From the NCBI GenBank assembly GCA_002726205.1, contig PBSL01000011.1:46493-110492 (forward strand): a stretch of 64,000 bases of DNA, in the 5' to 3' direction. Shown one piece after another: positions 19,486-27,996 of the stretch. A model generated the notes under the pieces. The model had not been told where the DNA came from, did no database searches, and was given only the letters and a program-made list of their open reading frames with translations. The DNA comes from Planctomycetaceae bacterium (GTDB lineage: Bacteria; Planctomycetota; Planctomycetia; Planctomycetales; Planctomycetaceae). The translations under genes were made by a program, and so were the position numbers. Positions within the stretch are counted from its first letter, which is position 1; every line of letters starts with the position of its first letter.

Positions 19486-20751
19486 ATGGCCCGCGTGCTG
19501 TTGATGCTGCCGACGCGGACGTACCGGACGCCGGCATTGCTGGCGGCGGCGGCGCGTAGTGGTGTCGAGTTGACCGTCGCTTGCGAGGAAACCAGCTCGT
19601 TGGCCCATCTGAATCCCACGGGCCTGCTGACGCTACCCTTCTCCTCGCCGGAACAGGTTGCCGAGCCGGTACTGGCATTCCATCGGGATCATCCGATTGA
19701 TGCGGTGATTGGCGTTGATGACACGGTCGTCGAGGCGGTGGCTGTTGCGGCACGGGTCCTGGGGTTGCCTCACAACGATCCCCAATCCGTGGCCCTGGCT
19801 CGTGACAAGAGGCTGTCACGAGAGGCCTTCGCCGCCGCCGACGTCAGGTCTCCTGAGTTTTCGTGGAGAAGTTTTGACGATTCCGATCGGGCTGCTCGGC
19901 CCGGCTTCGGCTTCCCGGCGATCGTCAAGCCATTGCAACTCTCGGCAGGCCGAGGCGTGATTCGCGCTGACTCGCCCGGCGAACTTGCAGCCGCCATCGA
20001 GCGACTCGAGAGCATTCTTGAATCCGAGCCAGATTGTACGACGGAGACGGGGTTCCTGGTCGAATCATTCGTCCCGGGACCCGAGGTGGCCCTCGAGGGC
20101 TTGTTGAGAGGTTCGGAGCTGGAAGTGCTGGCGATCTTCGACAAGCCCGAACCTCTGGAGGGTCCCTATTTCGAAGAGACGATCTACCTGACACCGTCAC
20201 GGCAGGATGAGGATTGGCAGCAGTTGCTGGCGGAGACGGCCGCAGAGGCCTGTCGCGCGGTGCGACTCGAGGAAGGAAGCGTTCACGTGGAAATGCGGGT
20301 GACGCCAGAGGGCCCGGTTGTGATCGAGGTCAACCCTCGGGCGATTGGCGGTTTGTGTTCGGAAGTTTTGCGTTTCGGGACCGGCCTGTCGCTGGAGGAC
20401 CTGCTGCTGAATCACGCGTTGGGAGACCGTGCGCCGTTGCCGCCGCGGGCGGACACGGCTGCGGGGGTGATGATGCTGCCGGTCCCAGTCGCGGGTCGGC
20501 TGGTTCGTGTTGATGGCCTGCAAGCCGCCGGCGAAGTGCCGGGGATCCAACGAGTGGCGATCACCGCCCATCCCGGACAACTGCTGCAACCCTGGCCCGA
20601 AGGGAGTCCGTATCCCGGGTTCCTGTTCGCCCGGGGTAAAACTTGCGAGGATGTGCAACGGGCATTGCACGAGGCCCACGGGAAGTTGACACTGGTGCTG
20701 GATGAGTCGCCTCGTTGCAGCAGAACAGGTGAAGGGGATGCAAGACACTGA
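19486..20751 (+). CDS. ATP-grasp ligase-type protein
   Basis: A 421-residue ATP-grasp enzyme. The N-terminal preATP-grasp Rossmann part is MARVLLMLPTRTYRT to about residue 100, with IDAVIGVDDTVVEAVAVAA and GLPHNDPQSVALARDKRLSR. The ATP-grasp core has FPAIVKPLQLSAGRGVIRA (ATP-binding Lys and glycine loop), FLVESFVPGPEVALEG and the Mg-binding strand VVIEVNPRAIGGLCSEVL. These enzymes join a carboxylate to an amine or thiol through an acyl-phosphate; the substrate is unknown. It starts 24 nt after the Nfu gene and its end overlaps the next gene by 14 nt, so translation is probably coupled. Confidence 0.9.
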   Translation: MARVLLMLPTRTYRTPALLAAAARSGVELTVACEETSSLAHLNPTGLLTLPFSSPEQVAEPVLAFHRDHPIDAVIGVDDTVVEAVAVAARVLGLPHNDPQSVALARDKRLSREAFAAADVRSPEFSWRSFDDSDRAARPGFGFPAIVKPLQLSAGRGVIRADSPGELAAAIERLESILESEPDCTTETGFLVESFVPGPEVALEGLLRGSELEVLAIFDKPEPLEGPYFEETIYLTPSRQDEDWQQLLAETAAEACRAVRLEEGSVHVEMRVTPEGPVVIEVNPRAIGGLCSEVLRFGTGLSLEDLLLNHALGDRAPLPPRADTAAGVMMLPVPVAGRLVRVDGLQAAGEVPGIQRVAITAHPGQLLQPWPEGSPYPGFLFARGKTCEDVQRALHEAHGKLTLVLDESPRCSRTGEGDARH

Positions 20752-21265
20752 CGTCCTGGCTTCGATCGGTTGCCTGGTCCGCTACGGACGGTTGGGATGG
20801 GTTGGCCTGTTTACCGCCCCTGTTGGCGTCGTCGCGGAACGGGGTGATCGGGTCGTGGTTCGTACGCCGCGCGGCCTGGAACTGGGTGAGACGCTCTCGG
20901 CAGCCGGCGAGACCCACGTGGGAGAGGCGACGGCCGGGGGTGAGATTATTCGTGTGGCGACCGAGGAGGATCGGTCGGCAAGGGTCCACGTGCCGGGTGA
21001 GCTGGACGAATTGCTGAACCTGGTCCGGGAATGTGACGAGAGGCTCGAGCCGGTTGATGCCGAGATTCTCCTGGATGGGCGGACAGCCATCGTCTACTGC
21101 CTGGGCGATGTCGGGGCCGGTTCCGAGCGGGTTGCCATCGATCTCTCGACGCGAACCGGACATGACGTTCGGCTTTCTCCGGTGTTCGATCCACCGCCGC
21201 GAGGGTGTGGGAGTGGAGAGGGCTGTGGCAACGGTGGGTGTGGAACCGGCGGTGAATTGCCTTAG
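20738..21265 (+). CDS. PSP1-domain protein with Cys/Gly-rich tail
   Basis: The ATG at 20738 is chosen because AGGTG lies 6 nt upstream; an ATG at 20702 lacks a ribosome site. The 175-residue product begins with a PSP1/RicT-like domain: LVRYGRLGWVGLFTAP, then GDRVVVRTPRGLELGETL. It continues through an alpha-beta segment (LDELLNLVRECDERLEP, AIVYCLGDVGAGSERVAI). The last ~20 residues are GCGSGEGCGNGGCGTGG-like, with three Cys spaced in glycine. RicT-type proteins act in Fe-S-containing complexes. The tail could bind metal or Fe-S, or be the substrate of the radical SAM or ATP-grasp neighbours; both are guesses. Confidence 0.8.
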   Translation: MQDTDVLASIGCLVRYGRLGWVGLFTAPVGVVAERGDRVVVRTPRGLELGETLSAAGETHVGEATAGGEIIRVATEEDRSARVHVPGELDELLNLVRECDERLEPVDAEILLDGRTAIVYCLGDVGAGSERVAIDLSTRTGHDVRLSPVFDPPPRGCGSGEGCGNGGCGTGGELP

Positions 21266-21276
21266 GAGCGTCGGTC

Positions 21277-22314
21277 ATGCGGGCTGGACATTTCTGGACC
21301 ATGACGGTGACGATGGCCTGGGCCATCGGCGGATTGGCAGTATCCGGCCCTGTTGGTGCTGACGAACCACGGCTCACGCCCGTTGCCGTTCAAAACGCCC
21401 TGGCCAAGACGATTCCGCTGCTGCAGCTCAGTGGAGCCGCCTACAGAGAGCAGCGCGAGTGCTTCAGTTGTCATCACCAGGGATTGGTGGCAGTGACCGT
21501 TGCCAGGGCACGGCATTTTGGAGTTGCCGTGGATCGCAAGCAGGCCAGGGACCAGTCGAAATTTGCGCACGCCTATTTCAAGGGCCGGGAGAAACGGATC
21601 CGGGCCGGGGAAGGGGTTCCCGGCGGCGCATACAACGGGGGGTATGCACTGTGGGGGCTGCATGCCGACGGCTGGACCCCCGATTCCGTCACCAGGGACC
21701 TGGTGAAATATCTCAAGACCAAACATCGCCATGATGGCAGCTGGCGGATCCGCACTCATCGGCCACCGCTGGAAGACAGTCATTTCACGGCCACGGCGTT
21801 GTCGCTGCGCGGGTTGCAGTTGTATGCGGGGCCGGACGAGGCGAAGGATCTTGGCGAACGGATTCCACGAGTCCGGGCCTGGTTGCTCAAGGCCAAAGCC
21901 AAGACGAATGAAGATCGCGCGTTTCGCCTGCTGGGCCTGGCCTGGGCCGGTGTCGAAATCGGAGAGGTGCGGAAGATCGGCAAGAAACTGGTCAAGCGAC
22001 AACGCACCGATGGTGGCTGGTCGCAGATCAAGGACCTGGAAAGCGACTCGTATGCGACCGGACAGGCCCTGGTCGCTTTGAAGACCGCCGGTGTCCTGAA
22101 GAGCAGCGATGCCGCTTATCAACGTGGATGCAGATTTCTGCTGAAGACGCAAAATCCCGACGGGTCCTGGTTGGTCAGGTCACGGAGCAAGCCGTTCCAG
22201 ACATATTTCGAGAGCAAATTTCCACACGGAAAGTCACAGTTCATCTCCATCTGTGGGACTTGCTGGGCGACGATGGCCCTGCTGGAAACTCTGCCCGCGA
22301 GCAAGGCCCGGTGA
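21277..22314 (+). CDS. Exported protein with CxxCH motif and terpenoid-cyclase-like repeats
   Basis: AGGAG stands 4 nt before the ATG. The 345-residue protein has a signal peptide (to about GPVGADE), a single haem-type motif ECFSCHHQG (Cys62, Cys65, His66), then repeated segments of the prenyltransferase/squalene-cyclase alpha-barrel class: HRHDGSWRIRTHRPPLEDS, QRTDGGWSQIKDLESDSYAT and QNPDGSWLVRSRSK, followed by a final ISICGTCWATMALLETLP. Such secreted 'A-type ferredoxin/terpenoid cyclase-like' proteins are common in planctomycetes and are not known to be cyclases. It follows the PSP1 gene by 11 nt but looks functionally distinct. Confidence 0.85.
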   Translation: MRAGHFWTMTVTMAWAIGGLAVSGPVGADEPRLTPVAVQNALAKTIPLLQLSGAAYREQRECFSCHHQGLVAVTVARARHFGVAVDRKQARDQSKFAHAYFKGREKRIRAGEGVPGGAYNGGYALWGLHADGWTPDSVTRDLVKYLKTKHRHDGSWRIRTHRPPLEDSHFTATALSLRGLQLYAGPDEAKDLGERIPRVRAWLLKAKAKTNEDRAFRLLGLAWAGVEIGEVRKIGKKLVKRQRTDGGWSQIKDLESDSYATGQALVALKTAGVLKSSDAAYQRGCRFLLKTQNPDGSWLVRSRSKPFQTYFESKFPHGKSQFISICGTCWATMALLETLPASKAR

Positions 22315-22337
22315 TCGCGGTTTTGCAGCCAGGATGG

Positions 22338-23357
22338 CTAGCTGCGGTACTCGTCACCGCAGTCACCGATGCTTGCCAGCAGGTCGTTGTGGCCCTGTGT
22401 GGCCTCGTCAAGCAGTTGCCAGTCGTCGGAATCGAGGTTGAAGTCAAAGACGCGGGCATTGGCTGTACGGTGCTCACTGAGGCCCAGGCGACAACCGATG
22501 ATCACGCCGGCAACCTGGGTTTGGTCGAGAATGGCCCGGGTCGCCACGTTGGCGATGTCGAGTTCGTAGCGGCGGGCCACGTTCGCCAGTGCGTTCAGCA
22601 GTCGTTGGAAGATGCCCCAGCCACCCCAGGCGTCGATCATCCGCTTGTATTTCTTCTTCGAATTGGTTTCCAGCTGTGAGGGACCTGGTTCCTCGCAGTC
22701 GAGATACTCTTCACACAGCAGTCCGCCACAAAGGGTTCCGTAGGTCAGGAAGCGGATGTCGTGTTCGCGGCAGAGAGCCAGTTGCTCTCTTTCAGGACGT
22801 CGATCGACAAGCGAGTACTGGACCTGGTTGGAGATGACGCGGATGCCGGCGTTGACGATCCTCGCGAGGTTGCCGGTGTCGAAGTTGGTGAGGGCCAGGT
22901 GCCGGATCAGTCCCTCGGATTGCAGGTCGGCGAGGTGAGCAAGTGCGTCGAGAAACCTGGCATCGTCGTAGTCCCACCAGTGGAACTGGAGGACATCCAG
23001 GCAGGAAACATCCATCCGTTGCAACGAGATGCCAACGGCTTCAGCGACCACCTCCCGCGTCATCGGACCCGGCGAGGGACACCACTTGGTCATCGCCTGA
23101 ATGGTCTCCACGGCCGCTTCGCCTCGTCGCTGCCGAAGTCGCCGTCGAAATTCCCCGTAAACGTCCTCGGCGGGTCCGTAGTGGTCTGCCATGTCCAGAG
23201 TCGTGTAGCCGTCGTCGAGGTAGCCGAAAAGTGCTTCGGTTGCGGCCTCGTTGTCGATGAGTCCGTGACCACCGGAGAGTTGCCACAATCCGATCGGCAG
23301 CGGACAAATCTGGAACCCGTCGCCGAGTTCACGTCGGCTCGATTCGGGAAGTGGCAT
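22338..23357 (-). CDS. Aldo/keto reductase
   Basis: A 339-residue NADP-dependent oxidoreductase of the AKR TIM-barrel superfamily. The catalytic set is visible: Asp and Tyr in TLDMADHYGPAE, Lys in AMTKW and His in LQFHWWDY. The family-typical SNQVQYSLVDRRPE-like strand and a late cofactor segment (VAGVIIGCRLGLSEH) follow. The substrate is unknown. GAGG lies 8 nt before the ATG. The gene converges with the terpenoid-cyclase-like gene across a 23-nt gap. Confidence 0.9.
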   Translation of the reverse strand: MPLPESSRRELGDGFQICPLPIGLWQLSGGHGLIDNEAATEALFGYLDDGYTTLDMADHYGPAEDVYGEFRRRLRQRRGEAAVETIQAMTKWCPSPGPMTREVVAEAVGISLQRMDVSCLDVLQFHWWDYDDARFLDALAHLADLQSEGLIRHLALTNFDTGNLARIVNAGIRVISNQVQYSLVDRRPEREQLALCREHDIRFLTYGTLCGGLLCEEYLDCEEPGPSQLETNSKKKYKRMIDAWGGWGIFQRLLNALANVARRYELDIANVATRAILDQTQVAGVIIGCRLGLSEHRTANARVFDFNLDSDDWQLLDEATQGHNDLLASIGDCGDEYRS

Positions 23358-23568
23358 GGCGAGAACCTCATCGAGTCAGCAGTGTCTGCTGGGCTTGCAA
23401 TGGCTGATGACGGGTTTCGGCGACGGCCGTCGCTACCGCTCGTCAACCGGGGCGATACAATGACGACATTCGGGACCGCATTGCAGTCATCGGTGCCGAG
23501 GAGGTCAAGTCTGCTCCGATTGCAGGTCTTGTGTGCCCGGAAACAAACGACGGCCGAAGGAGTGACAG

Positions 23569-25155
23569 GTGAGACAAGCAGCAAACGTGGCGATGATGTT
23601 GACCCTGTCGTTTCTGGCTTCGACAGGGCGTCCTGCCAAACCGGTCGAAGCGGACGTGGTCCTGGTTGGTGGAACCATCCATGACGGGTCGGGAAAGCCG
23701 GGCGTGGTCGGTGATCTGGCAATCAAGGGCGATCGGATCGTGGCGGTAGGGAAGGCCCAGGTCAAGCCAGGCGCCTGGAAGCTGGATTGCCGTGGCCTGG
23801 TGGTGATGCCCGGTGCCATCGACCTGCACAATCACAGCGATCGTCAGGTCGTAGCCCCAGGAACCCGGTCGGTCATAAATTATCTCTTGCAGGGTTGTAC
23901 AACGGTGGTCACCGGCAACTGCGGGAGCGGTCCGGTCGATGTGGCCGACTATTACCAGAAGATTGGGGCCGCCGGAGCAGGGACCAATGTGGTCCATCTG
24001 CTTCCCCAGGGATCCTTACGACGCCAGGTGATGGGAACCGATCGCCGCGCCGCGACCAAAGAAGAAATGAAAGAGATGCGGGGACTCGTCGAGAAGGCGA
24101 TGAAGGACGGGGCCTGGGGCATGTCGACAGGGTTGATCTATGTGCCGGGCACTTATGCCAATACCGCCGAACTGGTGGCGTTGGCCAAGGTGGTCGCTCG
24201 GCATCACGGGATCTACGCCAGCCATATCAGGAACGAAAACGTGAGGTTGCTGCTGGCCGTGGAGGAAGCACTCGAAATTGGCCGTCGGGGTGGGTTGCCG
24301 ATCCACGTGTCGCACTTCAAGTCCAGTGGACGCGACTCCTGGGGCGTGGTCCGCCAGGCGGCGCTGATCATCGCAAAGGCCAGGCGAGCCGGTCAGGTGG
24401 CCACGGCAGACCAGTATCCCTACATCGCCTCGAGCACCTCGCTGGATGCGACAGTGATTCCGACCTGGGCCCGGGCCGGCGGTCGCGCCGAGTTGGTTCG
24501 CCGATTGGAGGACCCGGCGATCGGGAAACGAATCCGCGTGGCAATTGCCGAGAATCTCAGCCGCAAGGAAGATGGCCGCGTGCTGAAGATTGCGAGGTAT
24601 GGTCCACGGCAGGACTGGGTCGGCCGCAGCGTGGCCGAGATTGCCGAGATCGAAAAGCTGACGACTGTTGAAGTGGCCGTCCGTGTCGCGCGAACCGGTG
24701 GCGCTGCCATCGTCAATTTCAGCATGAGTGAAGATGATGTGCGTCACATCATGCAGGTGCCGTGGGTCGCGACCGCTTCGGATGGACGAGCCTACCTCCC
24801 GGGGGCCGACCGTCCTCATCCTCGTAGCTACGGCACGTTTGCTCGCAAACTGGGCCATTACGCGATCCGAGAGAAAGTGCTGAAACTGGCGGTGGCCATT
24901 CGCAGTATGACCAGTCTGCCCGCTGAAATTCTGGGGATGAAGGACCGGGGACAGCTGCGTGCAGGGATGTTTGCCGACGTCGCCGTGTTTGATCCTGGAG
25001 CGATCCGGGATGCCGCGACATTCCAGGATCCTCACCAATACTCCGAGGGATTCCGGTACGTGTTCGTCAACGGCCGACCGGCCGTCTACGCCGGAAAATC
25101 GACCGGGGCGTTGGCCGGCAAGCCGCTGGTGCATCCCGGGGGAGGATCGAAGTGA
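23569..25155 (+). CDS. N-acyl-D-amino-acid deacylase-type amidohydrolase (exported)
   Basis: A GTG start with AAGGAG upstream gives 528 residues and a signal peptide. The amidohydrolase core begins DVVLVGGTIHDGSG and carries the D-aminoacylase metal set: DLHNHSD (two His), VVTGNCGSG (metal Cys), YASHIRNE (His), IHVSHFKSSG (His) and ATASDGRAYLPG (catalytic Asp). It should hydrolyse N-acyl-D-amino acids or related dipeptides, probably in the periplasm. It overlaps the start of mfnB by 4 nt, so the two are translationally coupled although their roles look unrelated. Confidence 0.9.
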   Translation: MRQAANVAMMLTLSFLASTGRPAKPVEADVVLVGGTIHDGSGKPGVVGDLAIKGDRIVAVGKAQVKPGAWKLDCRGLVVMPGAIDLHNHSDRQVVAPGTRSVINYLLQGCTTVVTGNCGSGPVDVADYYQKIGAAGAGTNVVHLLPQGSLRRQVMGTDRRAATKEEMKEMRGLVEKAMKDGAWGMSTGLIYVPGTYANTAELVALAKVVARHHGIYASHIRNENVRLLLAVEEALEIGRRGGLPIHVSHFKSSGRDSWGVVRQAALIIAKARRAGQVATADQYPYIASSTSLDATVIPTWARAGGRAELVRRLEDPAIGKRIRVAIAENLSRKEDGRVLKIARYGPRQDWVGRSVAEIAEIEKLTTVEVAVRVARTGGAAIVNFSMSEDDVRHIMQVPWVATASDGRAYLPGADRPHPRSYGTFARKLGHYAIREKVLKLAVAIRSMTSLPAEILGMKDRGQLRAGMFADVAVFDPGAIRDAATFQDPHQYSEGFRYVFVNGRPAVYAGKSTGALAGKPLVHPGGGSK

Positions 25156-25895
25156 CCGCCGATGGGATGAGATTGCTGGTCAGTGTCCGTTCGCTCGACG
25201 AGGCGGTCGAGGCGATCAGCGGCGGTTGTGACATCCTCGACGTCAAGGAACCAGGTCGTGGTTCACTGGGAATGGCTGATCTGAGAGAGATTGTCGCGGT
25301 GGCCGAGTTCGCAGGTTCGGTTGGTCGCGCCAGTAGCGCCGCGCTGGGTGAATTGGAGGAATGGCCGCGGCCGGGACTCAGGAACACGGCCTGGCCACGG
25401 CTGGATTATGCCAAGCTGGGCCTTTCGGGAATGGCTGTGGATCGAGGCTGGCAGCGGAAGTGGTGTGATGTTCGCGAAGAGTTGAACGTGACCTCGCAAT
25501 GGATCGCCGTGGCCTACGCCGATGCCGAGTCCTGCGAAGCTCCTTCGGTCGAGGCTGTGGTCGAAGCGGCTGTGGCCACGCGCTGTGCCGGAGTGTTGAT
25601 CGACACCTGGAACAAGTCCCGCGGCGACCTGCTCGAGCAAATCGACGTGACCCGGCTGGAATGGGTCCGTCGCAGGACGCGGCAGGCGGGATTGTTGCTC
25701 GGCCTTGCCGGTCGGGTGTCGGTCGAGGGCCTGCCGCGAGTGGTTGCCCTGAAACCCGACGTGGTGGCAATTCGGTCGGCGGCCTGCCTGGAGGGGCAGC
25801 GGGAGCAGGCGGTCGATTCCGGCCGGGTGGCCCTGTTTGCCGAGAGGCTCAGGAAAGCCAGGGTGTCGCTCGAGGCGATGCCGACCGCAGGTTGA
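25152..25895 (+). CDS. mfnB: (5-formylfuran-3-yl)methyl phosphate synthase (MfnB-like)
   Basis: A 247-residue TIM-barrel protein of the former DUF556 family. The N-terminal signature MRLLVSVRSLDEAVEAISGG followed by CDILDVKEPGRGSLG matches MfnB, with the Schiff-base or phosphate-binding Lys in DVKEP and LDYAKLGLSG. Late strands are AGVLIDTWNKS and VVAIRSAAC. MfnB makes the furan precursor of methanofuran from two glyceraldehyde 3-phosphates. Planctomycetes use H4MPT/methanofuran-dependent C1 oxidation, so this fits. GGAGG sits 6 nt before the GTG. It overlaps the 3' end of the convergent mfnE-like gene by 47 nt. Confidence 0.88.
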   Translation: MTADGMRLLVSVRSLDEAVEAISGGCDILDVKEPGRGSLGMADLREIVAVAEFAGSVGRASSAALGELEEWPRPGLRNTAWPRLDYAKLGLSGMAVDRGWQRKWCDVREELNVTSQWIAVAYADAESCEAPSVEAVVEAAVATRCAGVLIDTWNKSRGDLLEQIDVTRLEWVRRRTRQAGLLLGLAGRVSVEGLPRVVALKPDVVAIRSAACLEGQREQAVDSGRVALFAERLRKARVSLEAMPTAG

Positions 25896-26448
25896 CCCAG
25901 TCGACTCGTGGCAGTTGATCGGACCAGGTGGCCAGGCACGGGTCGATCAGGCCCGCTGCGGCCAGCGTGTCGGGAGTCGCCGGGGTTGGCTTGTCGGTGG
26001 ACTTGAAGAGGACGAGACGATCGGCCGGCCAGGCGATCGTGACCCAGGCAGCGATCGCGTCGCTGGTGGCCTGCCAGGTGTGAGGTAACGACAGCGATTG
26101 GTGAGGCTCTTCGGTCGACAGGAAGCGGTTGGCATCCAGAAGTCCCCATTGCCCGTCACGCCATGCCCGCTCGGCCTGGCCGCGGTCGGCAACCAGCGTG
26201 GTTGCTGGAAGCAGTTCGGCGACGAGTTGGGCGTTGAGTGCCATCGCCTGCAGGGCGAGATCGTGTGAAGTGTTTTCGTCGAGCCGATGGGTGGACTGCC
26301 AGCTGCGAACAATGTCGGCGGCTGGCCCACCGCCGATGAGCAGCAGCGGCGATGCCGACTCGAACGACGTGATCACGCCGGTCAGTCGCTCCGGGAGGTC
26401 GGGCAACGAGAGCAGGCTGCCGCCGACCTTGAGGACGATGATCGACAT
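25849..26448 (-). CDS. mfnE: Amino acid kinase family protein, probable MfnE
   Basis: A 199-residue amino acid kinase-fold protein, short for the superfamily: MSIIVLKVGGSLLSLPDL (phosphate loop), LLLIGGGPAADIVR (glycine loop) and DRLVLFKSTDKPTP near the nucleotide site. The archaeal homologue MfnE phosphorylates [5-(aminomethyl)furan-3-yl]methyl phosphate in methanofuran synthesis. Assignment to MfnE rests on size, fold and the immediate mfnB neighbour. It is 18 nt downstream of hisG, the third gene of a minus-strand run hisI-hisG-mfnE. Confidence 0.78.
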   Translation of the reverse strand: MSIIVLKVGGSLLSLPDLPERLTGVITSFESASPLLLIGGGPAADIVRSWQSTHRLDENTSHDLALQAMALNAQLVAELLPATTLVADRGQAERAWRDGQWGLLDANRFLSTEEPHQSLSLPHTWQATSDAIAAWVTIAWPADRLVLFKSTDKPTPATPDTLAAAGLIDPCLATWSDQLPRVDWVNLRSASPRATPWLS

Positions 26449-26466
26449 GGTCGTTTGCAGAAAAGG

Positions 26467-27354
26467 TCAGTCGATGATCTTGTTGATCGGGTACTCGACG
26501 ATTCCGCGGGCTCCGGCAGCCTTGAGCCGAGGAACGATAGTGCGAATGACGGTTTCTTCCAGGATCGTGTTGACCGCAACCCAATCGGGGTCGGACAACG
26601 AGGAAACAGTCGGTTGTTGCAGTGCCGGGAGCTGTTCGAGAATCGTGGGGAGATCGGTGCGGCGGACGTTCATCATCAGGCCGGCCTTGCCCTCGGCTTC
26701 CAGGCAGGACTGCAGCATCAAGGCGATGTTGTCGAGCTTGCCTCGCTTCCAGTCGTCGGCATAGGCCTCGGAGTTGGCGATCAGGCGGGTCGAGCTTTCA
26801 AGGACCGTGTCGACGATCCTGAGGTTGTTGGCTCGCAGCGAACTGCCCGTCTCTGTGACCTCGACAATCGCATCGGCGAGCTTGGGTGGCTTGACCTCGG
26901 TGGCTCCCCAGGAGAACTCGACGTCTGCTTCGACGCCGTGTTGTGCGAGGTAGTTGCGGGTCAAACCGACGGCCTCGGTGGCAATCCGCTTGCCGGCGAG
27001 GTCGGCGACCGACTGCACCGGAGAATTCTCGGGGACGCACAGCACCCAGCGGACCTTGCGGCGGCTGACCTTGGAAAAGACCATTTCGCAGACCTCGACC
27101 ACGTCGGCCTGGGTTTCGAGCACCCAGTCGTGGCCGGTGATGCCCGCATCGAGAATGCCCTGCTCGACATACCTCGCCATTTCCTGGGCCCGGATCAACA
27201 GGCATTCGATTTCCGGGTCGTCGATCGACGGGTAGTAGGAACGGGAGGAGAAGCGGATGTTGTAACCGGCCTTCTGGAAGAGCGCGGCGGTGGCCTCCTG
27301 CAGGCTGCCGGCTGGAATGCCAAGTTTCAAGATGGCTTCGGGGGAGTCGGTCAT
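26467..27354 (-). CDS. hisG: ATP phosphoribosyltransferase, long form
   Basis: This enzyme commits ATP and PRPP to histidine synthesis. The 295-residue length fits the long HisG with a C-terminal regulatory domain for histidine feedback. Visible parts are [36 protein letters not shown], the PRPP loop [18 protein letters not shown] and the C-terminal ACT-like region ([20 protein letters not shown]). The ATG at 27354 is used because it lies 4 nt after the hisI stop; an in-frame ATG at 27426 lies inside hisI. No hisZ partner is needed for the long form. Confidence 0.95.
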   Translation of the reverse strand: MTDSPEAILKLGIPAGSLQEATAALFQKAGYNIRFSSRSYYPSIDDPEIECLLIRAQEMARYVEQGILDAGITGHDWVLETQADVVEVCEMVFSKVSRRKVRWVLCVPENSPVQSVADLAGKRIATEAVGLTRNYLAQHGVEADVEFSWGATEVKPPKLADAIVEVTETGSSLRANNLRIVDTVLESSTRLIANSEAYADDWKRGKLDNIALMLQSCLEAEGKAGLMMNVRRTDLPTILEQLPALQQPTVSSLSDPDWVAVNTILEETVIRTIVPRLKAAGARGIVEYPINKIID

Positions 27355-27358
27355 GGCT

Positions 27359-27745
27359 TCAGTTCTTCGTCTTGTAGACCTCGGCAGGATCAAAGACCCG
27401 CTCGCCGACAACCGTCGCGTCGCCACTGGCCGGATCGACCTCGCGGAAAAAACAGCTGCGATAACCCTCGTGGCAGGCGGCTCCGCCGTGCTGAACCACC
27501 TTCACCAGCAGAGTGTCGGCATCGCAGTCGTAGAAGACGGACTTCATCTCCTGGAAGTTGCCGCTTTCTTCTCCCTTCCGCCACAACTTGTCACGACTGC
27601 GACTGTAGTAGCAGACACGTCCGGTTCGACAGGTCTCTTCCCAGGCCTCCCGGTTCATGTAGGCCAACATCAGCACGACACCGTCGTCGGCATCCTGGGC
27701 AATGACGGGGATCAGTTCGGATTTCGAAAAATCAGGGCCGCTCAC
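27359..27745 (-). CDS. hisI: Phosphoribosyl-AMP cyclohydrolase
   Basis: This zinc enzyme opens the purine ring of PR-AMP in histidine synthesis. The 128-residue protein is a stand-alone HisI without the HisE pyrophosphohydrolase domain. Motifs are [33 protein letters not shown], the metal-binding [10 protein letters not shown] and the zinc Cys pair in [16 protein letters not shown]. It precedes hisG with a 4-nt gap and is divergent from cysC across about 250 nt. Confidence 0.95.
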   Translation of the reverse strand: MSGPDFSKSELIPVIAQDADDGVVLMLAYMNREAWEETCRTGRVCYYSRSRDKLWRKGEESGNFQEMKSVFYDCDADTLLVKVVQHGGAACHEGYRSCFFREVDPASGDATVVGERVFDPAEVYKTKN

Positions 27746-27996
27746 GACGAATGGACCTCCAGAGGGTGCCGGGACCGGGAAGCGTCCAACCTAGCAACTT
27801 GCCGGAGGTGACACCAGTGGAGTCGTTTGGTGCAAAAATGTCCCGGCGGAACCCGCCCAAGGTGCTCCCGCGGCTTTTCACTGCGGCTGATGTGCCGTAG
27901 TATCGAGACTCGCGTCGGGAAGGTCCGAGCGAAGAGACGATCCGCGGGATCCAACCGAATACCCCAGAGACACGTGTTATCGGAGCCAACAGCGTC

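Noticed and set aside
22327..22339. Hairpin AGCCA-GGA-TGGCT in the gap between convergent genes
   Set aside because: Only 5 bp and no T-run on either strand, so a terminator is not supported.
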